Source: Hyphomicrobiales bacterium (GTDB lineage: Bacteria > Pseudomonadota > Alphaproteobacteria > Rhizobiales > Rhizobiaceae). Taken from it: 62,451 nt of DNA. Numbering within the stretch: position 1 is the first letter of the stretch; each line of letters begins with the position of its first letter. The stretch lies in assembly GCA_017305925.1 (NCBI GenBank), contig JAFKJW010000202.1:1-62451 (forward strand), given 5' to 3'. Positions 1-9,726 of the stretch are shown here, piece by piece. The notes beneath the pieces are model-generated. The model was given only the letters and a program-made list of their open reading frames with translations. It did not search any database and was not told the origin of the DNA. Both the position numbers and the translations under genes were made by a program.

Positions 1-729
1 AACGTCAACGCCTGGAGCGCGGAAGGGCCTGGCCCTGGGGGAAAGACGAGCGAATGGGGCCTCGGGCGGCTGCTCTTCAGGCTGGCGGAAATCCCCGGCG
101 TGGCGCGGCTGCGCTACACGACGAGCCACCCGCGCGACATGGACGACGCGCTGATCGCCGCGCATCGCGACCTCGACGTTCTGATGCCCTATCTGCACCT
201 GCCGGTGCAGGCGGGCTCCGACGGCATCCTGAAGGCGATGAACCGCAAGCACACCGCCGCCGACTATCTGCGGCTGGTCGAGCGCATCCGCGCCGCCCGC
301 GCCGATATCGCCATGTCGGGCGACTTCATCGTCGGCTTCCCCGGCGAGACGGAGGCCGATTTCGAGGCGACGCTGGCGGTGGTGCGCGAGGTGGGCTATG
401 CGCAGGCCTTCTCGTTCAAATATTCGCCGCGCCCTGGCACGCCGGGCGCCGAGCTTCCCGGACAGGTGGACGAGGCGGCGAAGGACGCCCGCCTCCAGCG
501 CTTGCAGGCCCTCCTGACGGAGCAGCAGCAGGCCTTCGTGACGGGTCTTGTCGGCAGGGAAATGGACACGCTGATCGAGAAGCCGGGCCGCCAGCCGGGC
601 CAGAAGGTCGGCCGCTCGCCATGGCTCCAGCCCGTGATTGTTGATGAAACCGCCGGCGAGATCGGCGACATTGTGAAGGTGCGAATCGCCGATGCCGGCT
701 TCAACAGCCTGCACGGGATCCGGATATAA
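1..729 (+). CDS. miaB: tRNA-2-methylthio-N6-dimethylallyladenosine synthase MiaB, 3' part
   Basis: This is the C-terminal 242 residues of a radical-SAM methylthiotransferase that adds the 2-methylthio group to i6A37 of tRNAs. The frame is open from base 1, so the N-terminal domain and the CxxxCxxC cluster lie outside the window. The visible part begins with an NVNAW stretch and contains [16 protein letters not shown] and [11 protein letters not shown], all typical of MiaB, and then a C-terminal TRAM domain (roughly the last 65 residues) ending in LHGIRI. The TAA stop lies 20 nt before phoH, and miaB-phoH-ybeY is a conserved alphaproteobacterial order. The identity is secure; only the truncation by the window edge limits it. 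Confidence 0.95.
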   Translation, partial: NVNAWSAEGPGPGGKTSEWGLGRLLFRLAEIPGVARLRYTTSHPRDMDDALIAAHRDLDVLMPYLHLPVQAGSDGILKAMNRKHTAADYLRLVERIRAARADIAMSGDFIVGFPGETEADFEATLAVVREVGYAQAFSFKYSPRPGTPGAELPGQVDEAAKDARLQRLQALLTEQQQAFVTGLVGREMDTLIEKPGRQPGQKVGRSPWLQPVIVDETAGEIGDIVKVRIADAGFNSLHGIRI

Positions 730-749
730 GCGCGGATAAGGAGAAGCGT

Positions 750-1790
750 TTGAGCGTCACCGCCGAACTGACGAACGTGCCCTCGGGGGCCTCGGACATG
801 GCGCACATCGTTCTGACCTTCGACGACAACAAGCTGGCAAGCGCGCTCTACGGCCAGTTCGACGAGAATCTGGCGCGGCTGGAGCAGAAGCTCGGCGTCG
901 ACATCCGCCCGCGCGGCAACCAGCTCAACATTCGCGGCGAGGCGACCGCGGCCGAGCAGGCGCGCCGCGCGCTCGACCATCTCTACGCCATCCTCCAGAA
1001 GGGCGCCGATCTCAGCCAGTCCGATGTCGACGGAGCGATCCGCATGGCGCTCTCGGCCGACGACCAGCTCACCCTGCCGACGCTGGAACGCAAGGGCAAG
1101 ATGGCCGCCGCGCAGATCGCCACGCGCAAGCGCACCATCTATGCGCGCTCGCCGAACCAGGACGCCTATATGCGCGCGCTGGAGCGCAGCGAGATGGTGT
1201 TCGGCATCGGCCCGGCCGGCACCGGCAAGACCTATCTGGCGGTCGCCCACGCCGCCATGCTGCTGGAGCGCGGCATGGTGGAGCGCATCGTCCTGTCGCG
1301 TCCGGCGGTGGAGGCGGGCGAGCGGCTGGGCTTCCTGCCCGGCGACATGAAGGAGAAGGTGGACCCCTATCTCAGGCCGCTCTACGACGCGCTCTACGAC
1401 ATGATGCCGGCCGACAAGGTGGAGCGCGCCATCGCGGCGGAAGTGATCGAGATCGCGCCGCTGGCCTTCATGCGCGGCCGCACGCTGGCGCATGCCGCCG
1501 TCATCCTCGACGAGGCGCAGAACACCACGCCGATGCAGATGAAGATGTTCCTCACCCGCCTCGGCGAGAACAGCCGCATGATCGTCACCGGCGACCCGAC
1601 GCAGATCGACCTGCCGCCCAACACCAAGTCCGGGCTGGTCGAGGCGCTGCGCATCCTCTCCGACGTGCCGGGCATCGTGACGGTGCGCTTCAACGAGAAG
1701 GACGTGGTGCGCCATCCTCTGGTGGCCGAGATCGTCTCGGCCTACGACCGCGAGGCCAAGCTGGCGCGCGGCGGCGCCGTCGAGGGCTGA
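750..1790 (+). CDS. phoH: PhoH family ATPase (PhoH/YbeZ)
   Basis: A cytoplasmic P-loop ATPase of 346 residues of the PhoH/YbeZ type, which works with YbeY in ribosome and RNA metabolism. Walker A is GPAGTGKT at 154-161 and Walker B is VILDEAQN at 251-258, followed by [10 protein letters not shown]. The first 110 residues resemble the KH-like N-terminal region of this family ([10 protein letters not shown]). I chose the TTG at 750 because it follows AAGGAGAAG at a suitable distance. The stop codon overlaps the ybeY ATG by one base (TGATG), indicating translational coupling, which fits the known PhoH-YbeY partnership. Confidence 0.95.
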   Translation: MSVTAELTNVPSGASDMAHIVLTFDDNKLASALYGQFDENLARLEQKLGVDIRPRGNQLNIRGEATAAEQARRALDHLYAILQKGADLSQSDVDGAIRMALSADDQLTLPTLERKGKMAAAQIATRKRTIYARSPNQDAYMRALERSEMVFGIGPAGTGKTYLAVAHAAMLLERGMVERIVLSRPAVEAGERLGFLPGDMKEKVDPYLRPLYDALYDMMPADKVERAIAAEVIEIAPLAFMRGRTLAHAAVILDEAQNTTPMQMKMFLTRLGENSRMIVTGDPTQIDLPPNTKSGLVEALRILSDVPGIVTVRFNEKDVVRHPLVAEIVSAYDREAKLARGGAVEG

Positions 1791-2293
1791 TGCCCGAAAC
1801 CCTGAAGAGCAAGCTCCCGGCATCCGTCTCGCTCGACGTGATGGTCGAGGCGGGCGCATGGCCGGACGTGCCTGCGCTGGAGGCTCTCGCGGAGCGGGTC
1901 GTCGGTGCCGCGCTTGCGGAGATGGACGGGTATTCGGGAAAAACCGAGCTCAGCCTCGTCTTCACGGACGATGCCCATATCCAGGCGCTGAACGCGGAAT
2001 GGCGCGGCAAGGACAAGCCGACCAACGTGCTGTCCTTTCCGGCCTTTTCCGCCGCCGCCGGCATGACCGGCCTGCCGCCGATGCTGGGCGACATCGTGCT
2101 GGCCTCGGAGACCGTCACCCGCGAGGCCGGGCTGGAAGGCAAGCCCTTGGATCACCATCTCAGCCATCTGATCGCGCATGGCCTCCTGCACCTGCTCGGG
2201 CAAGACCACGAGACGGAAGCGGAGGCCGAGGCGATGGAGGCGCTGGAGCGGCGCATCCTGGCGAGGCTTGCCATCCCCGATCCCTACGCGTAA
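1790..2293 (+). CDS. ybeY: Endoribonuclease YbeY
   Basis: A 167-residue zinc-dependent RNase involved in 16S rRNA 3' maturation and 70S quality control. The metal-binding motif H-x3-H-x5-H is complete at His130, His134 and His140 ([11 protein letters not shown]). The preceding stretch [17 protein letters not shown] is also diagnostic of the family. It lies in an operon with phoH upstream (1-nt overlap) and a CBS-domain transporter-like gene downstream, the standard alphaproteobacterial arrangement. Length matches the family. Confidence 0.96.
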   Translation: MPETLKSKLPASVSLDVMVEAGAWPDVPALEALAERVVGAALAEMDGYSGKTELSLVFTDDAHIQALNAEWRGKDKPTNVLSFPAFSAAAGMTGLPPMLGDIVLASETVTREAGLEGKPLDHHLSHLIAHGLLHLLGQDHETEAEAEAMEALERRILARLAIPDPYA

Positions 2294-2319
2294 CAGGAAA
2301 CGGCATTGGCCGAACGACG

Positions 2320-3390
2320 ATGAACGAACAGACGCACCCCCCCGCCGCCGAGGCGGGCGGCGAAAAAAGCGCCTCCAGACCCGGAGAGCCCCCCAGTAGA
2401 AGCAACGAGGGCGGGGCCGAGCGCCTGTCCCTCCTGGAGCGGCTGGGCGGCCTTTTCCGCTATCGCAACGGCGCCAATTTGCGCGAGGAGCTCGCCGAGG
2501 CGCTTTCCGAGAGCGAGTCGGACGCGGAAGCCTTCTCGCCCGGCGAGCGGGCGATGCTCAACAACATCCTGCGGCTGCGCGAGGTCCGCGTCGAGGACGC
2601 GATGATCCCGCGCGCCGACATCAAGGCGATCGAGCTGTCGACGACGCTCGGCGAGCTGATCATGCTCTTCGAGGGGTCCGGCCATTCGCGCATGCCGGTC
2701 TATGCGGAGACGCTGGACGACCCGCGCGGCATGGTGCACATCCGCGACGTGCTGGCCTTCATCACCCGGCAGGCCCGCGCGAAGAAGGCGCCGCGCCGCC
2801 GCAAGGGCGCGCCGGCCGAGGCGACATCCGCGCCAACGCCGGCCTTCGATCTCGGCAATGTCGATCTCTCGAAGCCGCTCGCCGGCCTCAACATCATCCG
2901 GCCGGTGCTCTTCGTGCCGCCTTCCATGCTCGCCTCCGACCTGATGGCGCGCATGCAGTCGCAGCGCGTGCAGATGGCGCTGGTGATCGACGAGTATGGC
3001 GGCACCGACGGGCTGGTCTCGCTGGAGGATCTGGTCGAGATGGTGGTCGGCGACATCGAGGACGAGCACGACGAGGAAGCGCCGCTGATCAACCAGACGG
3101 GCGACGGCGTGTTCGTGGTCGACGCCAAGGCCGAGATCGACGACGTCGCGGAAAAGATCGGCGAGGCGTTCTCGGCCGGCGAGCACGGCGAGTCGGTCGA
3201 CACGATCGGCGGCCTCTTGTTCAACGCGCTCGGCCGCGTGCCGGTGCGCGGCGAGGTGGTCCAGGCCATACCCGGCTTCGAGTTCCACGTGCTCGACGCC
3301 GACCCGCGCCGCGTCAAGCGCGTGCGGATCGTCCAGCAGTCCCGCGGCGAGCGCCGCCGCCGTCCCGCGGCCGCGGAGGCATCCGAATAG
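2320..3390 (+). CDS. CBS-domain CorC/TlyC (HlyC) family protein
   Basis: A 356-residue protein with two CBS domains (roughly residues 85-145 and 190-250; motifs MIPRADIKAIE, GHSRMPVY and VIDEYGGTDGLVSLEDLVE) and a C-terminal CorC_HlyC transporter-associated domain (about 270-345). It lacks the N-terminal DUF21 membrane segments, so it is the soluble CorC-like form found beside lnt in many Proteobacteria. CorC is linked to magnesium/cobalt efflux, but the substrate cannot be read from the sequence. The start is the ATG at 2320. A basic and Pro/Ala-rich linker (KKAPRRRKGAP) separates the two CBS repeats. Often annotated as hemolysin, which is misleading. Confidence 0.9.
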   Translation: MNEQTHPPAAEAGGEKSASRPGEPPSRSNEGGAERLSLLERLGGLFRYRNGANLREELAEALSESESDAEAFSPGERAMLNNILRLREVRVEDAMIPRADIKAIELSTTLGELIMLFEGSGHSRMPVYAETLDDPRGMVHIRDVLAFITRQARAKKAPRRRKGAPAEATSAPTPAFDLGNVDLSKPLAGLNIIRPVLFVPPSMLASDLMARMQSQRVQMALVIDEYGGTDGLVSLEDLVEMVVGDIEDEHDEEAPLINQTGDGVFVVDAKAEIDDVAEKIGEAFSAGEHGESVDTIGGLLFNALGRVPVRGEVVQAIPGFEFHVLDADPRRVKRVRIVQQSRGERRRRPAAAEASE

Positions 3391-3477
3391 CCCTGCCGGC
3401 GGCGCCCAAGGCTGGGAACGCCCGCGCCTTGCTGGTACAGCTACCGCACCTTCTGATTCGCGCATTTCGGACAAACG

Positions 3478-5064
3478 ATGGAGCGCCTGGCCGGCAGGAT
3501 CATTTTGCTGTGGGGTTGGCGGCGCGCCCTCGTGGCCTTTCTGGCCGGCGCGCTCACCATGTTCGGCCACGCGCCCTACGATTTCTTCGCCGTGGGCTTC
3601 GTCTCCTTTCCGGTCCTCATCTGGCTGCTCGACGGGGCGACGGCGCCCGCGCAGGCGGGCTGGATCAGACGGCTGATGCCGGCCTTCGCCACCGGCTGGT
3701 GGTTCGGCTTCGGCTATTTCCTGGCGGGCCTGTGGTGGGTCGGCAGCGCCCTGCTGGTCGAGGCGGACGATTTCGCCTGGGCGCTGCCGCTCGCCGTGCT
3801 CGGCCTGCCGGCCGTGCTCGCCCTCTTCTACGGCTTCGCGGCTGCGTTGGCCCGCCTCGGCTGGAGCGGCGGGCTCGGCCGCATCCTCGCGCTGGCGGCC
3901 GCCTTCGGCGTGGCCGAATGGCTGCGCACGGTCCTGTTCACCGGTTTTCCGTGGAATCCGGTTGGCTTTCTCGCCATGCCGGTGCCGCTCCTCATGCAAT
4001 CGGTCCGGGTGACCGGCACGATGGGCATGAACGTGCTCGCGGTGGCGGTCTTCGCCATGCCGGCGCTGCTCGCCGGGCACCGCCATCGTCGCCTCGGTCT
4101 CGGGCTTGCCGTGCTGCTGGCGGCTGCGCATGGCGGCTACGGCCTGTGGGCGCTGTCGCGCCCCGATGCCGCGACCACGGACGGCCTTGCCGTGCGCATC
4201 GTCCAGCCCGATGTCGACCAGAGCGAGAAGTGGGACCGCGCGGTGCGCGACCGCATCTTCAAGACGCTGTTGGACCTGTCGTCCGAACCGCCGGCGGAAG
4301 GCAAGCCGCAACCGCAGCTCATCGTCTGGCCGGAAACCTCGATCCCCTTCCTGCTCACCGACCGGCCGGACGCGCTGGCCGCCATCGGAGAGCTGCTGCA
4401 ACCCGGCCAGATGCTGCTTGCCGGCATCGTGCGCTCGGAGGGTGATGCCTCCAGCGGCGGCGCCATCCGCTATTACAATTCGGTCGTCGCCATCGACGAC
4501 AAGGGCGAGATCGTCGATGCGGTGGACAAGACGCATCTGGTCCCGTTCGGCGAATACCTGCCGCTGGAAAGCATGCTCAATGCGATCGGCCTTCGCAAGG
4601 TCGTGACCGTCCCGCTGGACTTCTCGGCCGGAACCGAGCGGCATGCCATCACGCTGCCGGGCGGCGCCAAGGGCGTGCCGTTCATCTGCTACGAGGTGAT
4701 CTTCCCGCAACTGGTGGAGCATGACGTCGCCGGCGCCAATGCGATCGTCACCGTGACGAACGATGCGTGGTTCGGCGACACGCCGGGTCCCTACCAGCAT
4801 TTCCGGCAGGCGCAGATCCGCGCGGTCGAGACGGGCCTGCCGGTCCTGCGCGCCGCCAACACCGGCATCTCCGGCATGATCGACAGCCGCGGCCGCATCG
4901 TCGATGCGCTCGCCGTCAACGTCAAGAACCATATGGACGTCATCATGCCGGTGACACAAATCCCATCGCCGATCTTGCTCGGGGCGATGTTGAATGGCAT
5001 GGTCATTCTGATTGGATCTGCTTTATTTGCAGGTGTTTTGATGTATCGGCGCCGTACCCTGTGA
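3478..5064 (+). CDS. lnt: Apolipoprotein N-acyltransferase
   Basis: An inner-membrane enzyme of 528 residues that N-acylates the N-terminal cysteine of diacylated lipoproteins, the last step of lipoprotein maturation. The N-terminal 220 residues hold several hydrophobic segments. The C-terminal nitrilase-like domain carries the full Glu-Lys-Cys triad: Glu286 ([10 protein letters not shown]), Lys351 ([13 protein letters not shown]) and Cys404 ([11 protein letters not shown]). It is the fifth gene of the miaB-phoH-ybeY-corC-lnt series. The last 25 codons and the following gap are more AT-rich than the rest. Likely substrates in this window include the lipoproteins CpaD and TadD. Confidence 0.96.
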   Translation: MERLAGRIILLWGWRRALVAFLAGALTMFGHAPYDFFAVGFVSFPVLIWLLDGATAPAQAGWIRRLMPAFATGWWFGFGYFLAGLWWVGSALLVEADDFAWALPLAVLGLPAVLALFYGFAAALARLGWSGGLGRILALAAAFGVAEWLRTVLFTGFPWNPVGFLAMPVPLLMQSVRVTGTMGMNVLAVAVFAMPALLAGHRHRRLGLGLAVLLAAAHGGYGLWALSRPDAATTDGLAVRIVQPDVDQSEKWDRAVRDRIFKTLLDLSSEPPAEGKPQPQLIVWPETSIPFLLTDRPDALAAIGELLQPGQMLLAGIVRSEGDASSGGAIRYYNSVVAIDDKGEIVDAVDKTHLVPFGEYLPLESMLNAIGLRKVVTVPLDFSAGTERHAITLPGGAKGVPFICYEVIFPQLVEHDVAGANAIVTVTNDAWFGDTPGPYQHFRQAQIRAVETGLPVLRAANTGISGMIDSRGRIVDALAVNVKNHMDVIMPVTQIPSPILLGAMLNGMVILIGSALFAGVLMYRRRTL

Positions 5065-5200
5065 AGCGCATCGTATCCTCGGGATTTCCGCGCATGTTTT
5101 GGCGCCCGCGCTGCGGTCAGATTGCTTTGATCTTCGTGGTTGGTCTTTACGGCGTAGTATGCTGTCGAGGTAAGCCGCCCTGCGCATAGGCGAGGTACAT

Positions 5201-5617
5201 ATGAAGGACGTCAAGAAGCCCAATCCGGTCGATGTGCATGTCGGAGGGCGCATCAGGATGCGGCGCAACATGCTCGGAATGAGCCAGGAAAAGCTCGGCG
5301 AGAGTCTCGGCGTCACCTTCCAGCAGGTCCAGAAATACGAGAAGGGCACGAACCGCGTCGGGGCGAGCCGCCTCCAGGACATCGCGTCGGTCCTGAATAC
5401 GCCGGTTTCATATTTCTTCGAGAACGCGCCGAGCAGAGAAAGCCGCTCGATGCCGGTGCGCGCCGAGGAGAGCGAGAACGTCTCTGCGATCGAATTCAGC
5501 ACGACGGCGGAAGGCCTGTCGCTCAACCGCGCGTTCGTCAAGATCGCAAGCGGCAAGACCCGCCGCCGCATCATAGACCTCGTACGGACGCTGGCCGAGG
5601 AGGATGGGGAGGCATAA
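5201..5617 (+). CDS. XRE family helix-turn-helix transcriptional regulator
   Basis: A 138-residue DNA-binding protein with one Cro/C1-type HTH at about residues 17-71 ([20 protein letters not shown], then [20 protein letters not shown]). The C-terminal region ([20 protein letters not shown]) resembles the tail seen in rhizobial regulators of this type located between lnt and metK. GAGG precedes the ATG. A 136-nt gap separates it from lnt, so it probably has its own promoter. The target genes are not known from sequence. Confidence 0.9.
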   Translation: MKDVKKPNPVDVHVGGRIRMRRNMLGMSQEKLGESLGVTFQQVQKYEKGTNRVGASRLQDIASVLNTPVSYFFENAPSRESRSMPVRAEESENVSAIEFSTTAEGLSLNRAFVKIASGKTRRRIIDLVRTLAEEDGEA

Positions 5618-5754
5618 GCGCCTCTTCCCGCAAAATTCTTCCCGAAAGCGGCTCCCTCGCCCCGAAGCGCGTCCTTGACGGCTCCTCCGCCATCCGGCTA
5701 ACAGGCGCGCCTATTGGGCCCGCTCGTGCCGGCCCGCTTCGAGAGGGAAATCCC

Positions 5755-6996
5755 GTGCCGCGCCAGAACTATCTCTTCACCAGCGAATCCGTGTCCGAGG
5801 GGCACCCCGACAAGGTCTGCGACCGCATCTCCGACGAGATCGTCGATCTGGTCTACCGTGAGGCCAAAAAGGCCGGCATGGATCCGTGGGACGTCCGCGT
5901 CGCCTGCGAGACGCTTGCCACGACGAACCGTGTCGTCATCGCCGGCGAGGTCCGCGTGCCCCCGACGCTGATGAAGAAGGACAAGAACGGCCACGACGTG
6001 ATCAACCCGGCCAAGTTCAAGTCGGCGGCGCGCAAGGCGATCCGCGCCATCGGCTACGAGCAGAGCGGCTTCCACTGGAAGACGGCCAAGATCGAGGTGC
6101 TGCTGCACGCCCAGTCCGCCGATATCGCGCAGGGCGTCGACAATGCCGCGGACCGGCAGGGCGAGGAAGGCGCCGGCGATCAGGGCATCATGTTCGGCTA
6201 TGCCTGCACCGAGACGCCGGATCTCATGCCCGCCCCGCTCTATTACAGCCACAAGATCCTCGAGCTGCTGGCCGCTGCCCGCCACGAGGGCAAGGGCGAC
6301 GCCGGCAAGCTCGGCCCCGACGCCAAGAGCCAGGTCACTGTGCGCTACGTGAACGGCAAGGCCGCCGAGGTGACGCAGATCGTGCTCTCCACCCAGCACC
6401 TTGATGAGAGCTGGGATTCCAGGAAGGTCCGCAAGGTGGTCGAGCCTTATATCCGCGAGGCGCTCGGCGACCTGCCGATCGCCAAGGACGCCAACTGGTA
6501 CATCAACCCGACGGGCAAGTTCGTCATCGGCGGCCCGGACGGCGATTCCGGCCTGACGGGACGCAAGATCATCGTCGACACCTATGGCGGCGCGGCTCCG
6601 CATGGCGGCGGCGCCTTCTCCGGCAAGGACACGACGAAGGTCGATCGCTCGGCGGCCTATGCGGCGCGCTACCTCGCCAAGAACGTCGTGGCCGCGAAGC
6701 TTGCCGAGCGCTGCACCATCCAGCTCGCCTACGCGATCGGCGTCGCCCAACCGCTGTCGATCTATGTCGATCTGCATGGCACCGGAAAGGTCGAGGAGGC
6801 CGAGCTCGAAGAGGCGCTGCGCAAGGTCATGGACCTGTCGCCGTCGGGCATCCGCCGCCATCTCGACCTCAACAAGCCGATCTACGCCAAGACGGCATCC
6901 TACGGTCATTTCGGCCGCAAGGCCGGCCGTGACGGGTCGTTCTCCTGGGAAAAGACGGATCTCGTCAAGGCGATCAAGCAGGCCGTCGCGGCCTGA
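5755..6996 (+). CDS. metK: S-adenosylmethionine synthase
   Basis: Makes S-adenosylmethionine from methionine and ATP; 413 residues, cytoplasmic. The ATP-binding signature [10 protein letters not shown] spans residues 14-23, and the second signature [14 protein letters not shown] is present, as is the [15 protein letters not shown] loop. The GTG start at 5755 is preceded by GAGAGGGAAA. I looked at the 137-nt leader for a SAM riboswitch and saw no convincing SAM-II or SAM/SAH fold. trmB, a SAM-using enzyme, follows six bases later. The length is that of the longer alphaproteobacterial form. Confidence 0.97.
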   Translation: MPRQNYLFTSESVSEGHPDKVCDRISDEIVDLVYREAKKAGMDPWDVRVACETLATTNRVVIAGEVRVPPTLMKKDKNGHDVINPAKFKSAARKAIRAIGYEQSGFHWKTAKIEVLLHAQSADIAQGVDNAADRQGEEGAGDQGIMFGYACTETPDLMPAPLYYSHKILELLAAARHEGKGDAGKLGPDAKSQVTVRYVNGKAAEVTQIVLSTQHLDESWDSRKVRKVVEPYIREALGDLPIAKDANWYINPTGKFVIGGPDGDSGLTGRKIIVDTYGGAAPHGGGAFSGKDTTKVDRSAAYAARYLAKNVVAAKLAERCTIQLAYAIGVAQPLSIYVDLHGTGKVEEAELEEALRKVMDLSPSGIRRHLDLNKPIYAKTASYGHFGRKAGRDGSFSWEKTDLVKAIKQAVAA

Positions 6997-7001
6997 CGGC
7001 C

Positions 7002-7709
7002 GTGCCGATGGATCCGTCGAACCGGCCGACGCGCGCCACCGAAGCCTTCTTCGGCCGGCGCCATGGCAAGGGTCTGCGCGCCCGTCAGGCGACCGCGCTC
7101 GATACGGTCCTGCCGAAATACCGGATCGACCTGGCGCAGCCGGCGCCGGCCGATCTTGCGGCGCTGTTCGAGGCCCCGGTTGCGGCGGTGCGCCTGGAGA
7201 TCGGCTTCGGCGGCGGCGAGCACCTGCTTCACGGGGCGCGCGGCATCCCCGGGACGGGCTTCATCGGCGTGGAACCCTTCGTCAACGGCATGGCACGGGT
7301 GATGACGGCACTCACCGATGCGCCGCTCGGCAATCTTCGCGTCTATGACGACGACGCGACGCGCCTGCTGGACTGGCTTCCCGCGGCCTCGCTCGCCGGC
7401 ATCGACCTCCTCTACCCCGACCCATGGCCGAAGAAACGCCACTGGAAGCGCCGTTTCGTCGGGCCGGCCAATCTCGATCGCTTCGCCCGCGTGCTGAGGC
7501 CGGGCGGCCTGTTCAGCTTCGCCTCCGACATCGAAACCTACGTCAACTGGACGCTCCTGCATTTCCGCGCCCATGCGGCGTTCGAATGGCCGGCGCGTTC
7601 GAGCGGGGATTGGGACGACCCCTATCCCGGCTGGCCGGGCACGCGCTACGAGGCCAAGGCCCTGCGCGAGGGCAGGCGCCCCGCCTATCTGACCTTCCTC
7701 CGGCTCTGA
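7002..7709 (+). CDS. trmB: tRNA (guanine-N7-)-methyltransferase
   Basis: Class I SAM methyltransferase of 235 residues that forms m7G46 in tRNA. The SAM-binding loop is [14 protein letters not shown] and the family-specific [15 protein letters not shown] block is intact, as is the final [16 protein letters not shown] region. Two in-frame starts are possible: GTG at 7002 and ATG at 7008; the six-base gap from metK suggests one transcript. In many Rhizobiales rimP and nusA follow trmB, but here the Tad pilus genes follow, so the usual order is interrupted. Confidence 0.95.
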   Translation: MPMDPSNRPTRATEAFFGRRHGKGLRARQATALDTVLPKYRIDLAQPAPADLAALFEAPVAAVRLEIGFGGGEHLLHGARGIPGTGFIGVEPFVNGMARVMTALTDAPLGNLRVYDDDATRLLDWLPAASLAGIDLLYPDPWPKKRHWKRRFVGPANLDRFARVLRPGGLFSFASDIETYVNWTLLHFRAHAAFEWPARSSGDWDDPYPGWPGTRYEAKALREGRRPAYLTFLRL

Positions 7710-7992
7710 CGACAACGGCGCCGATTTCCCGGCATGGCGGCTGCCGTGTGGCGGACCTCGGAGGCCGCACAGGCGCGGGGAGGGGCCCATGGCATGTGCG
7801 CGAGGGAGGGGAGGATTTGCCTGCCGCCGGTAGCGCGGCGTTAACCACCCGGCCGCTCCCCGCGCCGCAACGTTTCGCTAACCCTGTATCTTAAGCCGAT
7901 CGAAACAGCTCTCGCCTAGTCTGCACCCATCCGATCGACGGAAAACAATGTTGACGGAAGTGCTGTATCACTCGGAGCAAGGAGCTTCTCCA

Positions 7993-8163
7993 ATGTCTAA
8001 GATTTTCGCACGTTTTGCCAAGGACGAATCGGGCGCTACGGCCATCGAGTACGGCCTGATCGCTGCCCTGATCGCGCTCGCCATCATGGTCGGTGCCGGC
8101 GCCCTCGGCAACAAGCTGAACAGCCAGTTCACCTACATCGCCGGCAAGCTGAAGAACAGCTGA
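7993..8163 (+). CDS. flp: Flp/PilA-type major pilin (Flp family type IVb)
   Basis: A 56-residue type IVb prepilin, the structural subunit of the Tad pilus. A short basic leader is followed by the processing site G14/A15 and the Flp motif with Glu at +5 and a Tyr next to it (GATAIEYGLIAALIALAI). The hydrophobic segment runs to about residue 37. The ATG at 7993 has AAGGAG eleven bases upstream and removes a spurious 15-residue extension. The prepilin peptidase cpaA follows, and a strong terminator lies 35 bases after the stop, so flp can be made in excess of the machinery genes. Confidence 0.95.
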   Translation: MSKIFARFAKDESGATAIEYGLIAALIALAIMVGAGALGNKLNSQFTYIAGKLKNS

Positions 8164-8197
8164 TGACGGCATCCACGTCGCTGACGTGATGAACCGG

Positions 8198-8226
8198 AAA
8201 GGCCGTCCGACACCGGGCGGCCTTTT
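8198..8226 (+). terminator. Rho-independent terminator after flp
   Basis: Inverted repeat AAAGGCCG with CGGCCTTT, extended by a second short CCG/CGG pairing near the loop, followed by TTTT. It lies between flp and cpaA and would give a short abundant flp transcript with partial readthrough. Confidence 0.85.
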
Positions 8227-8269
8227 CGCGCTGACAGGCCAACCGGCCGGAACTTGAGGACGTTCGATT

Positions 8270-8791
8270 ATGCTCGTCGCGGCGACCCTGGTGGTGTTTC
8301 CCTTCTGCATGCTGTTCGCGTCGATCTCCGACCTTCTGTCGATGACGATCGCCAACCGCGTCTCCATCATCCTGCTCGTCGCCTTCGCCGTCCTGGCGCC
8401 GCTCACCGGCATGGACTGGACGACCTATGGCTGGCATTTCCTCGCGGGCGCCCTCGTTCTGTGCGTCACCTTCACGCTCTTCGCCCTCGGCGGCATAGGC
8501 GGCGGCGACGCCAAGCTGATGACGGCCACCGCCGTCTGGATGGGCTTCGGTCCGCTGCTGCTCGAATATCTGATAAACGCCACATTCCTGGGCGGCCTGC
8601 TCACCGTCGGCATCCTCCTGTTCCGGAAGTCGCCCTTTGCGGTGCTGTATGGCGGCAACGTCTTTCTCCGCAACTTCACCGACCAGGTGTCGGGCGTGCC
8701 CTACGGCATAGCGCTGGGCGTCGCCGGCCTGATGGTCTATCCCAAGACGGCGGTGGTGGTGGCAGCCCTCCAGCAGATGGTCTCGCCGTAG
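8270..8791 (+). CDS. cpaA: Prepilin peptidase CpaA/TadV
   Basis: A polytopic aspartic protease of 173 residues (Peptidase_A24) that cuts the leader from Flp and from the TadE-type pseudopilins. The two catalytic aspartates are visible: Asp21 (ASISDLLSMTIANR) and Asp80 in the GGGDAKLMTA motif. Hydrophobic segments fill most of the chain. No methylase domain is present, as expected for the short TadV form. It sits directly after flp. Confidence 0.94.
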   Translation: MLVAATLVVFPFCMLFASISDLLSMTIANRVSIILLVAFAVLAPLTGMDWTTYGWHFLAGALVLCVTFTLFALGGIGGGDAKLMTATAVWMGFGPLLLEYLINATFLGGLLTVGILLFRKSPFAVLYGGNVFLRNFTDQVSGVPYGIALGVAGLMVYPKTAVVVAALQQMVSP

Positions 8792-8841
8792 CCCGCCGCA
8801 TTCGCATAAACCTTAAATTAATGATGGTTGTAAGGATTGCG

Positions 8842-8856
8842 TTAACCCTAATTTGA
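8842..8856 (+). promoter_or_regulatory. CtrA-like box upstream of cpaB (one mismatch)
   Basis: TTAA, then seven bases CCCTAAT, then TTGA. This matches the CtrA consensus TTAA-N7-TTAA at seven of eight positions, 57 bases before the cpaB start. CtrA control of cpa genes is known in Caulobacter; its action here is inferred. Confidence 0.5.
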
Positions 8857-8913
8857 CCATTGCCCCGCATTGTCACCTGGAGACTGGTGATTTGCCGAGT
8901 GCGGGGCGACCTC

Positions 8914-9726
8914 ATGGCAGCGTCTAGAGTGATTATCCTTGGCATAGCTGTGGCCGCTGCGGGCGGTGCGGGCTATGTCGCGAAGTTCATGTCCAACCCT
9001 GCGCCGCAGGTGGTCGTGGAAGCGCCGGAACAGCCGCAGATCGCGACGGCCGATGTGCTGGTTCTGAACTCGGACGTACCGATGGGCGCGCCGCTCACCG
9101 ACAAGATTTCCTGGCAGAGCTGGCCCGAGAGCGCCGTCAACAGCAGCTTCATCGTCAAGAGCAGCGAGCCGGATGCGCTCGACAAGCTCAAGGATTCGGT
9201 TGCCCGCGTCCCGCTCTATGCGGGAGAGCCGGTGCGCACCAGCAAGCTGGTCGGCAACGGTCCGTCCTTCCTGTCGGCCATCCTGCCACCGGGGCACCGC
9301 GCCGTCGCGACCGCGATCTCGGCGGACACGTCCGCCGGCGGCTTCATCCTGCCGAACGACTATGTCGACGTCATCATGGTCCGCCGCGCCGAGTCGTCGA
9401 GCGGATCGACGGGCGGCTTCGACACGGAAACCATCCTCAAGAACATCCGCGTGCTGGCCATCGACCAGACGATCCAGGAGGACGAGGAGGGCAAGCAGGT
9501 GAAGGTCGGCCAGACGGCGACGCTGGAACTGACGCCGCAGCAGGCCGAGATCATCGCGGTGGCGCAGCAGATGGCCGACAGGCTGACGCTGTCGCTGCGC
9601 GCCATCGCCGACACCAACGAGAAGCCGACCGACCAGGCCGATTATCTGGTGGCCGGCCGCGGCAAGGGCGGCGTGGTGCGTCTCATCAAATCGGGCGAAG
9701 TGAGCGAAGTGGGGGCGAGGAAATGA
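8914..9726 (+). CDS. cpaB: Flp pilus assembly protein CpaB/RcpC
   Basis: A periplasmic, membrane-anchored pilus assembly factor of 270 residues. It has an N-terminal signal anchor (ASRVIILGIAVAAAGGAGYVA) followed by an SAF-like domain (DVPMGAPLTDKISWQSWPE) and the RcpC/CpaB domain with PPGHRAVATAIS and LPNDYVDVIM. I chose the ATG at 8914, which gives a normal signal anchor; an earlier GTG at 8860 adds 18 residues that do not fit. It overlaps cpaC by four bases (ATGA), so the two are translationally coupled. Confidence 0.94.
   Translation: MAASRVIILGIAVAAAGGAGYVAKFMSNPAPQVVVEAPEQPQIATADVLVLNSDVPMGAPLTDKISWQSWPESAVNSSFIVKSSEPDALDKLKDSVARVPLYAGEPVRTSKLVGNGPSFLSAILPPGHRAVATAISADTSAGGFILPNDYVDVIMVRRAESSSGSTGGFDTETILKNIRVLAIDQTIQEDEEGKQVKVGQTATLELTPQQAEIIAVAQQMADRLTLSLRAIADTNEKPTDQADYLVAGRGKGGVVRLIKSGEVSEVGARK

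Noticed and set aside
2284-4959. Very long open frames antisense to the corC-lnt genes
   Set aside because: High-GC coding DNA with strong third-position bias leaves open frames on the opposite strand. The translation is His/Arg/Gly-rich with no family motifs, and the sense genes are certain.
5618-5754. Possible SAM riboswitch in the metK leader
   Set aside because: The 137-nt leader shows no recognisable SAM-II, SAM/SAH or SAM-I core, only GC-rich runs; no pseudoknot pairing could be built by eye.
7842-7900. CtrA box upstream of flp
   Set aside because: TTAACC at 7842 and CTAACC...TTAAG near 7878 do not have two half sites at the 7-base spacing.
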